Part shown: piece by piece, positions 9,215 to 16,874 of the stretch
How the letters are laid out: each line of letters opens with the position of its first letter
Position numbering within the stretch: position 1 is the first letter of the stretch
Source of the DNA: Curtobacterium poinsettiae
GTDB taxonomy: Bacteria > Actinomycetota > Actinomycetes > Actinomycetales > Microbacteriaceae
NCBI RefSeq assembly: GCF_025677645.1
Contig: NZ_CP106879.1
Span: forward strand, 186,001-250,000
DNA length: 64,000 bases
Direction of reading: 5' to 3'
Program-made: the position numbers and the translations under genes
Notes under the pieces: model-generated
The model's input: only the letters and a program-made list of their open reading frames with translations
Database searches by the model: none
What the model was told of the DNA's origin: nothing

Positions 9215-9311
9215 ATTCGGGCGTACCGAGTGGAATCGGGCGTACCGGGTCGGAAGTTTCGACCAGGTACGCCCGATCCCGCTTCCCATCGCGCGCGTTC
9301 TGGGAAGGAAC
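9215..9311. repeat. dispersed intergenic repeat A, copy 2
   Basis: Inverted relative to the copy at 2388-2483. Arms gggcgtaccgggtc (9238-9251) and gaccaggtacgccc (9261-9274) flank cggaagttt; a further partial unit lies at 9215-9229. The outer part gcgcgcgttctgggaaggaac (9291-9311, shared except for a few bases) abuts the phzF-like gene end. The two copies bracket the whole mannoside operon. Confidence 0.75.
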
Positions 9312-9316
9312 GTCCG

Positions 9317-10159
9317 TCAGGAGATCGGGGTCGCGCTCCCCGTCACCGTGATCCCGCCGGCCTCGGGCACGTCCACGAGCAGCAGACTCGGACGCCCGAC
9401 GTGCCGCCCCTGCCGGATCGTGATGCGGTCACCCGGCTGCGCTGCCCCGATCCGCCGCAGGTACGCCCCGGTGGACGCCGCAGCCGACCCGGTCGCCGGG
9501 TCCTCGGTGATGCGCCCGGCGGGGAACAGGTTGCGCGCCTCGTACTCCCGGTCGCCGGTGCGGTGCAGCACCGTGACGGTCCCCGCCCAGCCCGCCTCGC
9601 GCTTCAGCTCGGCGAGGGGGTCCGGCGCGAACCGGAACTGGTGGAACAGCTCGCGGTCGTGCAGCACGAGGACCGGGTGCCAGTTGCCGGCGAAGGACTC
9701 CAGCACGGGGAACCCCGGAGCGATGTCGGCTGCCTCGAGTCCGAGCAGGTCGAACAGCCGCGCCAGCAGGGCCGGGTCGAGGTCCCGCGTCGCCGGCTCG
9801 ACGCTCGTCATCGCGACCTGCACCGCGCCGTCCGCACCGACGGTCGCGTCGTGGGCGACTTCGCCGGCCAGGGTCGTGAACACCCGGCGGCCCGCTCCTT
9901 CCCGCTCGGCCAACGCGACGGCCAGTGCGACGGTGGCGTGCCCGCAGAACGGGACCTCGGCGCTCGGCGAGAAGTAGCGGACCCGCGGCCCGGTCGACGT
10001 GGCGCCCACGACGAAGGCGGTCTCGGGGTACCCGACCTGTCGGGCGATCGCGAGCATCTGGTCGTCGGACAGCCCGGCCGCGTCGAGCACGAGCCCGGCG
10101 GGGTTGCCTCCGCCCGGCTCGGCGGCGAAGGCGGTGTACCGGAGGATCTCGTGCTGCAT
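9317..10159 (-). CDS. PhzF family protein (phenazine biosynthesis-like isomerase fold)
   Basis: A 280-residue cytosolic protein of the PhzF/diaminopimelate-epimerase fold. Visible family motifs: GGGNPAG near residue 17, the catalytic glutamate in GYPETAFVV near residue 46, VPFCGHATVA near residue 70, and DPATGSAAASTGAYL near residue 230. Most such proteins have no known substrate and occur without any phenazine genes; none are seen here. The stop lies six bases from repeat A. The start ATG 10159 is nine bases after the stop of the DUF805 gene, so the two likely form a transcription unit. Confidence 0.88.
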   Translation of the reverse strand: MQHEILRYTAFAAEPGGGNPAGLVLDAAGLSDDQMLAIARQVGYPETAFVVGATSTGPRVRYFSPSAEVPFCGHATVALAVALAEREGAGRRVFTTLAGEVAHDATVGADGAVQVAMTSVEPATRDLDPALLARLFDLLGLEAADIAPGFPVLESFAGNWHPVLVLHDRELFHQFRFAPDPLAELKREAGWAGTVTVLHRTGDREYEARNLFPAGRITEDPATGSAAASTGAYLRRIGAAQPGDRITIRQGRHVGRPSLLLVDVPEAGGITVTGSATPIS

Positions 10160-10168
10160 GCCCCGACG

Positions 10169-10723
10169 CTACTGCGGCGTCACGCCGGGGTGCGCGGGCC
10201 GATCACCGACGGGTGGCCCGGACTGCTGCCGTCCCGCGGGTGGCTCCGAGGGCAGCGCGAGGAACACGGCGAGCGCGATGCCGCCGGCGGGCACGAGGTA
10301 CAGCAGGACCCACCAACCGGATCGGTTCGTGTCGTGGAGCCGCCGCACCGCGATGGCGATCCAGGGCAGCAACGCCGCGAGCCCGACGACCACGAAGACC
10401 CCCAGTGCGACCTTGGCGAAGACCGGCATCGACGTGAGCAGGAACCACCACACCGGGAACGGGTTGAAGGACTGCATCGCCTGGTCGAGGACACGAGCCT
10501 CGTCCGGGCTCGGCATGGTCGGCGGCGTCATGAAGAGCCCGACGCCGTACACGATGTTGATCGCAGCGGAGATGATCGCCCACCACAGCGCCCACCACCA
10601 GAACTCGGCACGAGCGGCACGGCCCCGGAAGACCAGGTACCCGCGCCAGAACCGCGAGAACGAGGCGGCGAAGGTGGCCTGGTGCCAGGGGACCCCGACG
10701 GGTGGCTGCTGCGTCTGGTGCAC
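10169..10723 (-). CDS. DUF805 domain membrane protein
   Basis: A 184-residue integral membrane protein. The DUF805 signature is clear: RGYLVFRGRAARAEFWWWALWWAI near residues 27-50 and VRRLHDTNRSGWW near residue 120, with about four hydrophobic segments and a proline/glutamine-rich tail. The function of the family is unknown. The start is GTG 10723 (MHQTQQPPVG). A second DUF805 gene with the same layout occurs at 16409-16837. Confidence 0.85.
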   Translation of the reverse strand: MHQTQQPPVGVPWHQATFAASFSRFWRGYLVFRGRAARAEFWWWALWWAIISAAINIVYGVGLFMTPPTMPSPDEARVLDQAMQSFNPFPVWWFLLTSMPVFAKVALGVFVVVGLAALLPWIAIAVRRLHDTNRSGWWVLLYLVPAGGIALAVFLALPSEPPAGRQQSGPPVGDRPAHPGVTPQ

Positions 10724-10861
10724 CGAACCTGTTTACCGGGGCGACCTTGGCACTCCTGAGCACACCTCGGCGGGCCCGACGTGGCGGGTGGGGGTAACCC
10801 CCGACCACTTCCGGGTGCGCACGTGATGTTTGAGCGCCGCGTCCGTCGCGAGACTGGATCC

Positions 10862-11374
10862 ATGAGCACCGACACGCGCCCCACCACCGCCCGCCGCACC
10901 CTCCGGATCGCCCTCGCCTCCACCGCCGCGGTGTCCGCCCTGCTGCTGACCGCCGGCTGCAGCGCGATGCAGGACATCGTGCCGAACAAGACCCCGCAGA
11001 AGCACTTCGACGCGTACTCCGACGCTCCGCGCTCCGGGGAGTCCGAGGACCTGGCGTTCTTCATGCCGAAGTGGGTGCCGGAGGACGCGGAGGACATCGA
11101 CGTGCGCCTCCACGTCTCGCAGCCCGGGTACGTCATCGGGTTCGCGTCGAAGGACGGCGTCGACGTGGACGACTGCACCCCGGTCGACGAGTCGTACGGC
11201 GGCACGGCGATGACCGCCGACTTCCTGCCCGAGGAGCTCCCGACGAAGGGCCTGGTCACCTGCGGCGACGGTCGCGCGGTCACCGAGATCGACGGCCGCT
11301 GGTACGGCTGGACCACGAAGGACGCCATCCCCGGTCAGGACGACACCCAGACCATGCACGGCACCGAGCACTGA
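10862..11374 (+). CDS. small hypothetical lipoprotein
   Basis: A 170-residue predicted exported lipoprotein. It has an arginine-rich N-terminus, a hydrophobic stretch (residues 16-33) and a lipobox LLTAGC near residue 34. The mature part contains two cysteines (VDDCTPV and VTCGDG) that may form a disulphide, and tryptophan/tyrosine-rich strands near the C-terminus (DGRWYGWTTKD). No known domain is recognised. ATG 10862 is chosen because the signal sequence begins right after it. It is transcribed alone, divergently from the DUF805 gene, and is followed by two hairpins. Confidence 0.75.
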   Translation: MSTDTRPTTARRTLRIALASTAAVSALLLTAGCSAMQDIVPNKTPQKHFDAYSDAPRSGESEDLAFFMPKWVPEDAEDIDVRLHVSQPGYVIGFASKDGVDVDDCTPVDESYGGTAMTADFLPEELPTKGLVTCGDGRAVTEIDGRWYGWTTKDAIPGQDDTQTMHGTEH

Positions 11375-11410
11375 ACGGTCACCGAGCACTGGACGCACAA
11401 GCGCACCGGC

Positions 11411-11452
11411 CTGGAGGCGCGGGGCGGCCCCGCACCGCGCCTCCCGTCCGCC
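11411..11452. repeat. repeat C hairpin, copy downstream of the lipoprotein gene
   Basis: Arms ggaggcgcgg (11413-11422) and ccgcgcctcc (11435-11444) with a GC-rich loop, followed by cgtccg. Same family as 7686, 14101 and 30462. Confidence 0.6.
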
Positions 11453-11480
11453 CCTGGGCCCAGCCCACTGCACCCGGTGA

Positions 11481-11523
11481 GCAGAAGACGTCGGGTCCGC
11501 ACCGCGAACCCGACGTTTTCTGC
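11481..11523. terminator. strong bidirectional terminator
   Basis: A 16-bp stem (arms 11481-11496 and 11508-11523, one G/T wobble) with an 11-nt loop. The gttttctgc flank gives a short T-run in one direction and cagaag in the other. It lies between convergent genes: the lipoprotein (plus) and the lamin-tail protein (minus). Confidence 0.8.
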
Positions 11524-11554
11524 ACACTCGTCGCCCCGACGCGCGACGTGGGGA

Positions 11555-13969
11555 CTACTCCACAGCCGCAGCCTTCCGTCGGCGACGCACGACCAGCACA
11601 CCCGCACCCGCCCCGAGCAACAGGAACGCCACCAACACACCAGCACCCATCCCCGCAGCACCCGTGAACGCGAGCTGCCCATCCACGGTGATCGCGATCG
11701 GGGTCCACCCGATCAGACTCCCGTCCGCAGCCGTCACCGCCAACCGGTGCACACCAGCCGCCGTGTCCGCCGGGATCGTCACCCGAACCGTCCCATCAGC
11801 AGCCACCACCGCGGTGCCGATCAGCGTCGGCTCCGAGAACAACCACACGTTGACCGTGTCACCGGCAGACGCCGTCCCCACCGTCACCGTGATCGTCTCC
11901 CCCGCACGCGCCGTCGCCGGAGCCGACACCCCACCACGACTCGCCTCCGTCAACAGCGACCCCGACGGCGCCACCGGAACGACCGGGGCAGCCGAGGGAC
12001 CCGCGGTCGGGCCCGCGGTGGGCGTCCCACCCGGGGTCGGCGTCGGCGTCGTGCCACCGTCGCCCGGGGTCGGGGTCGGGGTCGGGGTCGGCGTCGGCGT
12101 GGGCTCCGTGCCCGGGTCGGTGTCGCCGCCCTCGCACGGGTACGTCCCCGTGCGGAGCGAGAACCCGTCCGTGTCGTTGTCGTCCGCGTAGAAGGTCGCG
12201 CGCTCCCCGTCGGTGCAGACGCCCGAGATCGCGAAGCCCTCGTTGGCGAGCGTGCGGTCGGCGGCCGAGGGTGCCTCGTACAGCGTCGAGGGGGCGAAGG
12301 CCCCGTCGGTCACCTCGTACAGCGCGGTTCGACCCGAGCAGACCTCGTCGCAGACCACCCAGAGCGCGTCGAGCGTCGGGTCGAACTGCACGTCGGCGAC
12401 GACGGCGAGCGAGGTCGCGATCGTGGCGACCCGCGCCGAGGACCCGTCGTCCATCAGGGCGTAGGCGTACACGCTCGCGGTGCCCTCGACCCCGACGAAG
12501 AACAGCCCCTCGCCGTGTCCGGCGTAGGTCGACGGTGCGTAGGCGGCGCCGGTGCGCTCGTCGACGAAGCCGTGCGCGGTGAGCCAGGTGTCCGGGATCC
12601 AGGTGATGCCCTCGAGCCCGGCGTTCGCGCCGAGCCCGGGGAAGTCCGCGGCGAGGTTCCACTCGTCGGCGGCCCGCAGGGTGCCCTCGGAGCCGTCGGT
12701 CGTGGCGTAGCGCAGGACCGACGGGCGGCTCGTGCTCGACACGTCGTTGTTCCGCTCGGTCGAGACGTAGACGGCACCGGGGTCGTCGCTCGTGACCGTC
12801 ACGCCCTCGGCGTCCGGGGTGCCCGTGCCGTCGGCGTAGCGCAGGTCGGTACCCGCGGCGTTCGACGGCGTCCAGCCGCCCGCACCGTCCGAGGTCAGGT
12901 GGTAGAGCAGGCCGTCGCCGTTCTGCACGGCCCAGAGCTGCCCGTCCCGCGAGGCCGTCGAGGTCGTCCAGTCGAGGCCGCTCAGGTCACCGGTGAAGGT
13001 GTCCTCGTCGTCGAGCACGGTCTCGTCCGGGCCGCCGGGCCAGGCCTCGGCGGTGACGACGCCGGCGAACCGGTTCGCCGCGCCCTTCGTGGGCGCTGCC
13101 GTCTCGGCGAAGTCGCCGGTGCCGTCGGGGTTGCGGCCGGAGGTGGTGGCGGCGTGCGCCGTCCACGAGGTCGAGTCGACGAGCGCACCGCGCGCGTCGA
13201 AGAGCCGCGCGGAGTCCGCCTTGCCGAGTCCGAAACCGAACGCCGCCTCGTCGAGGACGGTGAAGCCCCCGGCCGCGACGGTCGTGCCCGCGGGGATCGT
13301 GTACGCGTGGTCGTCCTCGCTGTCGCGCAGCACGTACCCGCCCAGGTCGACTGCAGTGCTGCCGGTGTTGGTCAACTCCACCCAGTCGCCGGGAGTGCCG
13401 TCCTGCGACTCGACCTCGTTGATCCGCACGGGCGAGGAGCAGTCGTTCGCGGCGCCCTTGGTCGAGGCCGTGGTGTCCACGAGCGGCCCGACGCCGTCGG
13501 CGCAGCGGCCGTAGGTGACGCCCGCGTGGGTCGTCCAGGCGTACCGGAGCACCAGGTCGCCGGCGGGATCGTAGAGGCGCGCGGTGTCCGCACCGCCGAG
13601 CCCGAAGTCGAAGCCGGGCGCGGTCGCGGACAGCTGGTCGACGACGAAGTACCCGCCGGCGGCGATCGTCGAGCCGCTGGGCAGCACGGAGGCGTCGTGC
13701 GAGCCGTCGGAGTCGAGGAACGCGTACCCGGTCAGATCGATCGCGGTGCCCGAGGTGTTCTTGAGCTCCACCCAGTCGGTGTCGTCGCCGTTCGACTCGA
13801 CCTCGTTGACGACGAGGCCGTTCGCCGCGACGGCGCCGACGGCCGGGTCGTCGTCCCCGACGGCTGCGAGGGCCGGGCTGGCGGTGACGACACCGGCGGC
13901 GACGACCAGGGCGGTCGCGACGAACGCGCCGATCCGCATCGTGGGTGGGCGCAGGGCAGGAACACGCAT
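11555..13969 (-). CDS. lamin-tail domain surface protein with LAxTG sortase motif
   Basis: An 804-residue predicted cell-wall protein. Order: signal peptide (residues 1-36); two lamin-tail domains, near 45-160 (VNEVESNGDDTDWVELKN) and 175-290 (INEVESQDGTPGDWVELTN); a beta-propeller-like region (~315-610) of the SdiA-regulated/esterase-like type with LEGITWIPD; a Thr-Pro-rich linker; an Ig-like domain; then LAFTG, a hydrophobic helix and RRRRK. LAFTG fits the LAxTG signal of class E sortases, so anchoring to peptidoglycan is likely. ATG 13969 has GAAGGA 7 nt upstream. The ligand or substrate is unknown; nucleic-acid processing is possible because such domains often accompany nucleases. Confidence 0.82.
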   Translation of the reverse strand: MRVPALRPPTMRIGAFVATALVVAAGVVTASPALAAVGDDDPAVGAVAANGLVVNEVESNGDDTDWVELKNTSGTAIDLTGYAFLDSDGSHDASVLPSGSTIAAGGYFVVDQLSATAPGFDFGLGGADTARLYDPAGDLVLRYAWTTHAGVTYGRCADGVGPLVDTTASTKGAANDCSSPVRINEVESQDGTPGDWVELTNTGSTAVDLGGYVLRDSEDDHAYTIPAGTTVAAGGFTVLDEAAFGFGLGKADSARLFDARGALVDSTSWTAHAATTSGRNPDGTGDFAETAAPTKGAANRFAGVVTAEAWPGGPDETVLDDEDTFTGDLSGLDWTTSTASRDGQLWAVQNGDGLLYHLTSDGAGGWTPSNAAGTDLRYADGTGTPDAEGVTVTSDDPGAVYVSTERNNDVSSTSRPSVLRYATTDGSEGTLRAADEWNLAADFPGLGANAGLEGITWIPDTWLTAHGFVDERTGAAYAPSTYAGHGEGLFFVGVEGTASVYAYALMDDGSSARVATIATSLAVVADVQFDPTLDALWVVCDEVCSGRTALYEVTDGAFAPSTLYEAPSAADRTLANEGFAISGVCTDGERATFYADDNDTDGFSLRTGTYPCEGGDTDPGTEPTPTPTPTPTPTPGDGGTTPTPTPGGTPTAGPTAGPSAAPVVPVAPSGSLLTEASRGGVSAPATARAGETITVTVGTASAGDTVNVWLFSEPTLIGTAVVAADGTVRVTIPADTAAGVHRLAVTAADGSLIGWTPIAITVDGQLAFTGAAGMGAGVLVAFLLLGAGAGVLVVRRRRKAAAVE

Positions 13970-14100
13970 GCGGGGTCCTTCTCGGGGGAGGGAGCGGGCG
14001 GAGACCTGCACGACTGTTCAGCATCCACGCGACCGGCCGGTGGCCGCGGGGTGAACGCGCGGTGTCCCGGGTCGGGACCGGCGCCCTGGACCCGCGGCGT

Positions 14101-14146
14101 GCGGACGGGAGGCGCGGGGCGGGCCCGCACCGCGCCTCCCGTCCGC
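14101..14146. repeat. repeat C hairpin with perfect 16-bp arms
   Basis: Arms gcggacgggaggcgcg (14101-14116) and its exact complement (14131-14146), 14-nt GC-rich loop. It follows the ROK regulator gene, whose transcription it probably terminates, and precedes the lamin-tail gene. Confidence 0.65.
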
Positions 14147-14196
14147 CGTGCGGTCGCGCCCACCGCGCATGGTGCGCAGGAGGTGAGCCCGGGCCC

Positions 14197-15474
14197 TCAG
14201 CGCCGGATCAGCAGGGTGCTGGCCCGCGGCGAGAGCGCGGCGTCGAGCACCAGGCAGGCGGCACCCACGGCGGCGACGTCGGCCCCGCGGTCGCTCTCCA
14301 CCACCTGCACGGCGTGCTTCGGCACGAGCAACGGCGACCCGACGATGGCGGTCCGCGCAGCCGGCAGGGCAGCACTCGCGATGCGCGACCAGAACGGGCC
14401 GCCGAACACCACGCGGTCGATGTCGAGCAGGTTCACGATGAGGACGACGGCGTTGCCCATGACGGTGCCGGCATCGGCCGCGAGCGTGACGGCGGTGTCG
14501 TCCCCGTCCGCGATCGCTGCGGCGAGCTCGTCCCACGCGGCGTTCACAGCGTCGACATCGGCGGCATCGGCGTCTGCGTCAGCCTCGGCGACCGCGGCGC
14601 CGCCCGACAGAGCGAGCCCCCGTGACCGGGCGATCCGCACCAGCCGGTCCGGCGCGACGGCCGCACCGACCTCGCCGCGGGTGCCCGAGCCGTCCGGCGT
14701 GCCCGCGAGTGACCCCTGGTCGACCATGATGTGCCCGGCGTCACCCGCGTTCGACCCCACCCCGCGCAGGGGTTCGTGGTCGACGACGAGCCCGACGCCG
14801 AAGCCGGTGCCGAAGTACACGAACGCGAAGTTCCGGGCCGAGGACTCCCCCGCCAGGAACATCTCGCCCACCGCGGCGGCCGTGACGTCCTTCTCGAGCA
14901 GGACCGGGTAGCCGGTGGCCTCGGCGAGCGCGTCGCGCAGCGGCACGTCCCGCCACCGGGGTAGGAACGGCGGGTCGACCACGATGCCGGCCTCGACGTC
15001 GATGGGTCCGGGGCTCGCGATCCCGACGCCGAGCACGCTGTCGACGGCCACCCCGGCGTCGGCGACGAGCCCGTCGACGGCCGAGGCGATGGTGCGCACC
15101 ACCTCGGACGGGTCGTCGGCCGTGGGGGTCGAGGTCGTGGACGCGGCGACGACGGTGCCGGCGAGGTCGAGCAGCACGTAGGTGACGACGGCCGGGTCGA
15201 CGTGCACGCCGACCGCGTACCGGCTGCCCGGTTCGAGCCGCAGGATGGTGCGGGGCTTGCCGCGGCCGGACACGACGGTGCCGGACTCGACGATCATGCC
15301 GGCCTCGATCAGGAACCGGGTGACGTTCGACACGGTCTGCGCGCTCAGTCCGGTGCGTGCTGCGAGTTCGACGCGACTCAGACCGTCGGGTGAGCGGCGG
15401 ACGGCGTCCAGGACCACGGTGCGGTTGAAGCCGCCGATCGACGGGAGGTTCGCTCCGCGTCGATGCTCTGCCAT
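14197..15474 (-). CDS. ROK family transcriptional regulator
   Basis: A 425-residue sugar-responsive regulator. An N-terminal winged helix-turn-helix (LSRVELAARTGLSAQTVSN, residues ~35-55) is followed by an actin-like ROK domain with GVGIASPGPID and YFGTGFGVGLV. The usual CxCGxxGC zinc motif is absent: the matching region reads GTRGEVGAAV, although the preceding GHIMV histidine is kept. Start ATG 15474 is preferred to ATG 15495. It stands alone between hairpin 14101 and a divergent acetyltransferase gene. It could control the mannoside operon about 5 kb away, but nothing in the sequence proves this. Confidence 0.85.
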   Translation of the reverse strand: MAEHRRGANLPSIGGFNRTVVLDAVRRSPDGLSRVELAARTGLSAQTVSNVTRFLIEAGMIVESGTVVSGRGKPRTILRLEPGSRYAVGVHVDPAVVTYVLLDLAGTVVAASTTSTPTADDPSEVVRTIASAVDGLVADAGVAVDSVLGVGIASPGPIDVEAGIVVDPPFLPRWRDVPLRDALAEATGYPVLLEKDVTAAAVGEMFLAGESSARNFAFVYFGTGFGVGLVVDHEPLRGVGSNAGDAGHIMVDQGSLAGTPDGSGTRGEVGAAVAPDRLVRIARSRGLALSGGAAVAEADADADAADVDAVNAAWDELAAAIADGDDTAVTLAADAGTVMGNAVVLIVNLLDIDRVVFGGPFWSRIASAALPAARTAIVGSPLLVPKHAVQVVESDRGADVAAVGAACLVLDAALSPRASTLLIRR

Positions 15475-15559
15475 GCCGCGACCATACCGCGGCAACGGTG
15501 CGGTCTCGGTCTGCCGTCGTCACTGGCTTCCGCAGGGTCAGCACCGTTACCCTGGCCGC

Positions 15560-16015
15560 ATGTCCGACCTGCGCCTGGAAGAACTCTCCGCGAAGACCGC
15601 CGCCGCGGCGAACTCCCTGACGCTCAAGCCGGGCCAGGAACAGTTCGTGCAGCCGACCACCTACGGGGTCGCCGAGTCCGACGTCAAGCCGAGCTCCGCG
15701 TGGACCCGTGTCGTCCTCGACGACGACGAGGTCCTCGGCCTGATCATCGGTTCCTTCGACGCCGACAACGCGCAGGAAGAGCTGCGCAGCTGCATCTGGC
15801 GCGTCAACGTGGCGGCGAGCGCACAGGGCCGGGGCGTCGGTCGCTTCGCCGTGCACGGCCTGGCGGACGAGGCACGCAGCCGTGGGTTCGAGCGGCTGAC
15901 GGTCGTGTACGAGCCGGGCGGAGACGACAGCCCCGAGGCGTTCTTCCGTGCCGTGGGCTTCGAGGTCGTGCGTGAGACCCAGTACGGCGACCACTTCGCG
16001 GTCCTGACGCTCTAG
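15560..16015 (+). CDS. GNAT family N-acetyltransferase
   Basis: A 151-residue acetyltransferase. The acetyl-CoA binding motif is visible as VNVAASAQGRGVGRFAVHGL (residues ~85-105), preceded by a strand with ELRSCIWR and followed by YEPGGDDSPEAFFRAVGF, which matches motif B. The substrate is unknown. ATG 15560 follows a short divergent intergenic region shared with the ROK regulator. The next gene starts 14 nt downstream, so they are probably cotranscribed. Confidence 0.8.
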   Translation: MSDLRLEELSAKTAAAANSLTLKPGQEQFVQPTTYGVAESDVKPSSAWTRVVLDDDEVLGLIIGSFDADNAQEELRSCIWRVNVAASAQGRGVGRFAVHGLADEARSRGFERLTVVYEPGGDDSPEAFFRAVGFEVVRETQYGDHFAVLTL

Positions 16016-16029
16016 CGCGCTCCGACGAC

Positions 16030-16386
16030 GTGGCGTCCGACGACGTGCCTTCCGACGATGCCGCCGTCGTCGACTTCGGCGCCGCCGTCGCCGAGGTCGT
16101 GCGGATGATCCCGCCGGGTCACGTCATGACGTACGGCGACGTCGCCGCCACCCTCGGGTCGCGGGCGTCACGCGCCGTCGGCAAGGTGATGGCGCACGAG
16201 GGCGCCGAGCTGCCGTGGTGGCGCGTGGTGCGCGCGGGTGGGCACCCGCCGCTCCACCACGAGGCCCGGGCACTCGAGCACTACCGCGCCGAGGGGACGC
16301 CGCTCGTGCACGGGCCGACGGCCTGGAGGCTCGACATGCGTCGTGCGCGCTGGTCACCGGCAACCGACGCGGACGACCCGTTCTGA
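16030..16386 (+). CDS. alkyltransferase-like (ATL) MGMT-fold DNA-binding protein
   Basis: A 118-residue protein with the C-terminal fold of O6-alkylguanine-DNA alkyltransferase (IPPGHVMTYGDVAATLG near residues 27-43, SRAVGKVMAHEG). The catalytic PCHRV cysteine motif is replaced by LPWWRVVRAGG, so it cannot accept an alkyl group. ATL proteins instead bind alkylated guanine and recruit nucleotide excision repair. The likely start is GTG 16030, 14 nt after the acetyltransferase stop. Length agrees with bacterial ATLs (~100-120). Confidence 0.85.
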   Translation: MASDDVPSDDAAVVDFGAAVAEVVRMIPPGHVMTYGDVAATLGSRASRAVGKVMAHEGAELPWWRVVRAGGHPPLHHEARALEHYRAEGTPLVHGPTAWRLDMRRARWSPATDADDPF

Positions 16387-16408
16387 TCCCGGTGCGCGCG
16401 GCTCGGCC

Positions 16409-16837
16409 TCAGCGGTCGAAGCGCGCACCCTTCGGGTTCGCGGGCAGCAGGCACAGCACGGACACGATGAGCGAGCCGAGGCCCGGCAGCACGTGCAGGA
16501 ACTGCCAGAAGCCGGACAGGTTCGCGTCGTGCAGCCGTCGGGCGCCGAGGGCGAGCGAGCCGATGAGCGTCGCGAGCACCCACAGCATGAACAGGTACGA
16601 GCCGACGGGGTTCTCGAGCACCGGGGCGTCCGGCGTGAACACCTGCGGCACGAGCTGCAGCACGAGCCCGATCGCGAACGACGTCAGCCACCACCACCAG
16701 AACTCGGCGCGCGACGCCCGTCCGGTGAACACGGTGTACTTCCGCCAGAACCGTCGGACGGCCTCGGTGAAGGGGGCACCGTAGAAGGGGTCGTGCAGGG
16801 CGACGCCGCCGGGCTGCACCACGCTGTCGTTGCTCAT
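16409..16837 (-). CDS. DUF805 domain membrane protein (second copy)
   Basis: A 142-residue membrane protein with the DUF805 signature: FRKY-like entry (WRKYTVFTGRASRAEFWWWW, residues ~30-50) and ARRLHDANLSGFW near residue 100, with four hydrophobic segments. It ends NPKGARFDR. ATG 16837 is used; an in-frame ATG at 16849 is possible and neither has a strong ribosome site. It is convergent with the ATL gene and lies next to the ABC exporter. Function unknown. Confidence 0.82.
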   Translation of the reverse strand: MSNDSVVQPGGVALHDPFYGAPFTEAVRRFWRKYTVFTGRASRAEFWWWWLTSFAIGLVLQLVPQVFTPDAPVLENPVGSYLFMLWVLATLIGSLALGARRLHDANLSGFWQFLHVLPGLGSLIVSVLCLLPANPKGARFDR

Positions 16838-16874
16838 GGAGCAAGCCAACCACGTGGTGCAGCCCGACCCGGGC

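Noticed and set aside
2297..9311. Repeat A copies as terminal repeats of a transposon carrying the mannoside operon
   Set aside because: No transposase or recombinase gene lies between them, and the repeats are structured intergenic units with tandem parts, not clean terminal repeats with target duplications.
9317..10159. Part of a phenazine gene cluster
   Set aside because: PhzF-fold proteins are widespread, and no other phz gene lies nearby.
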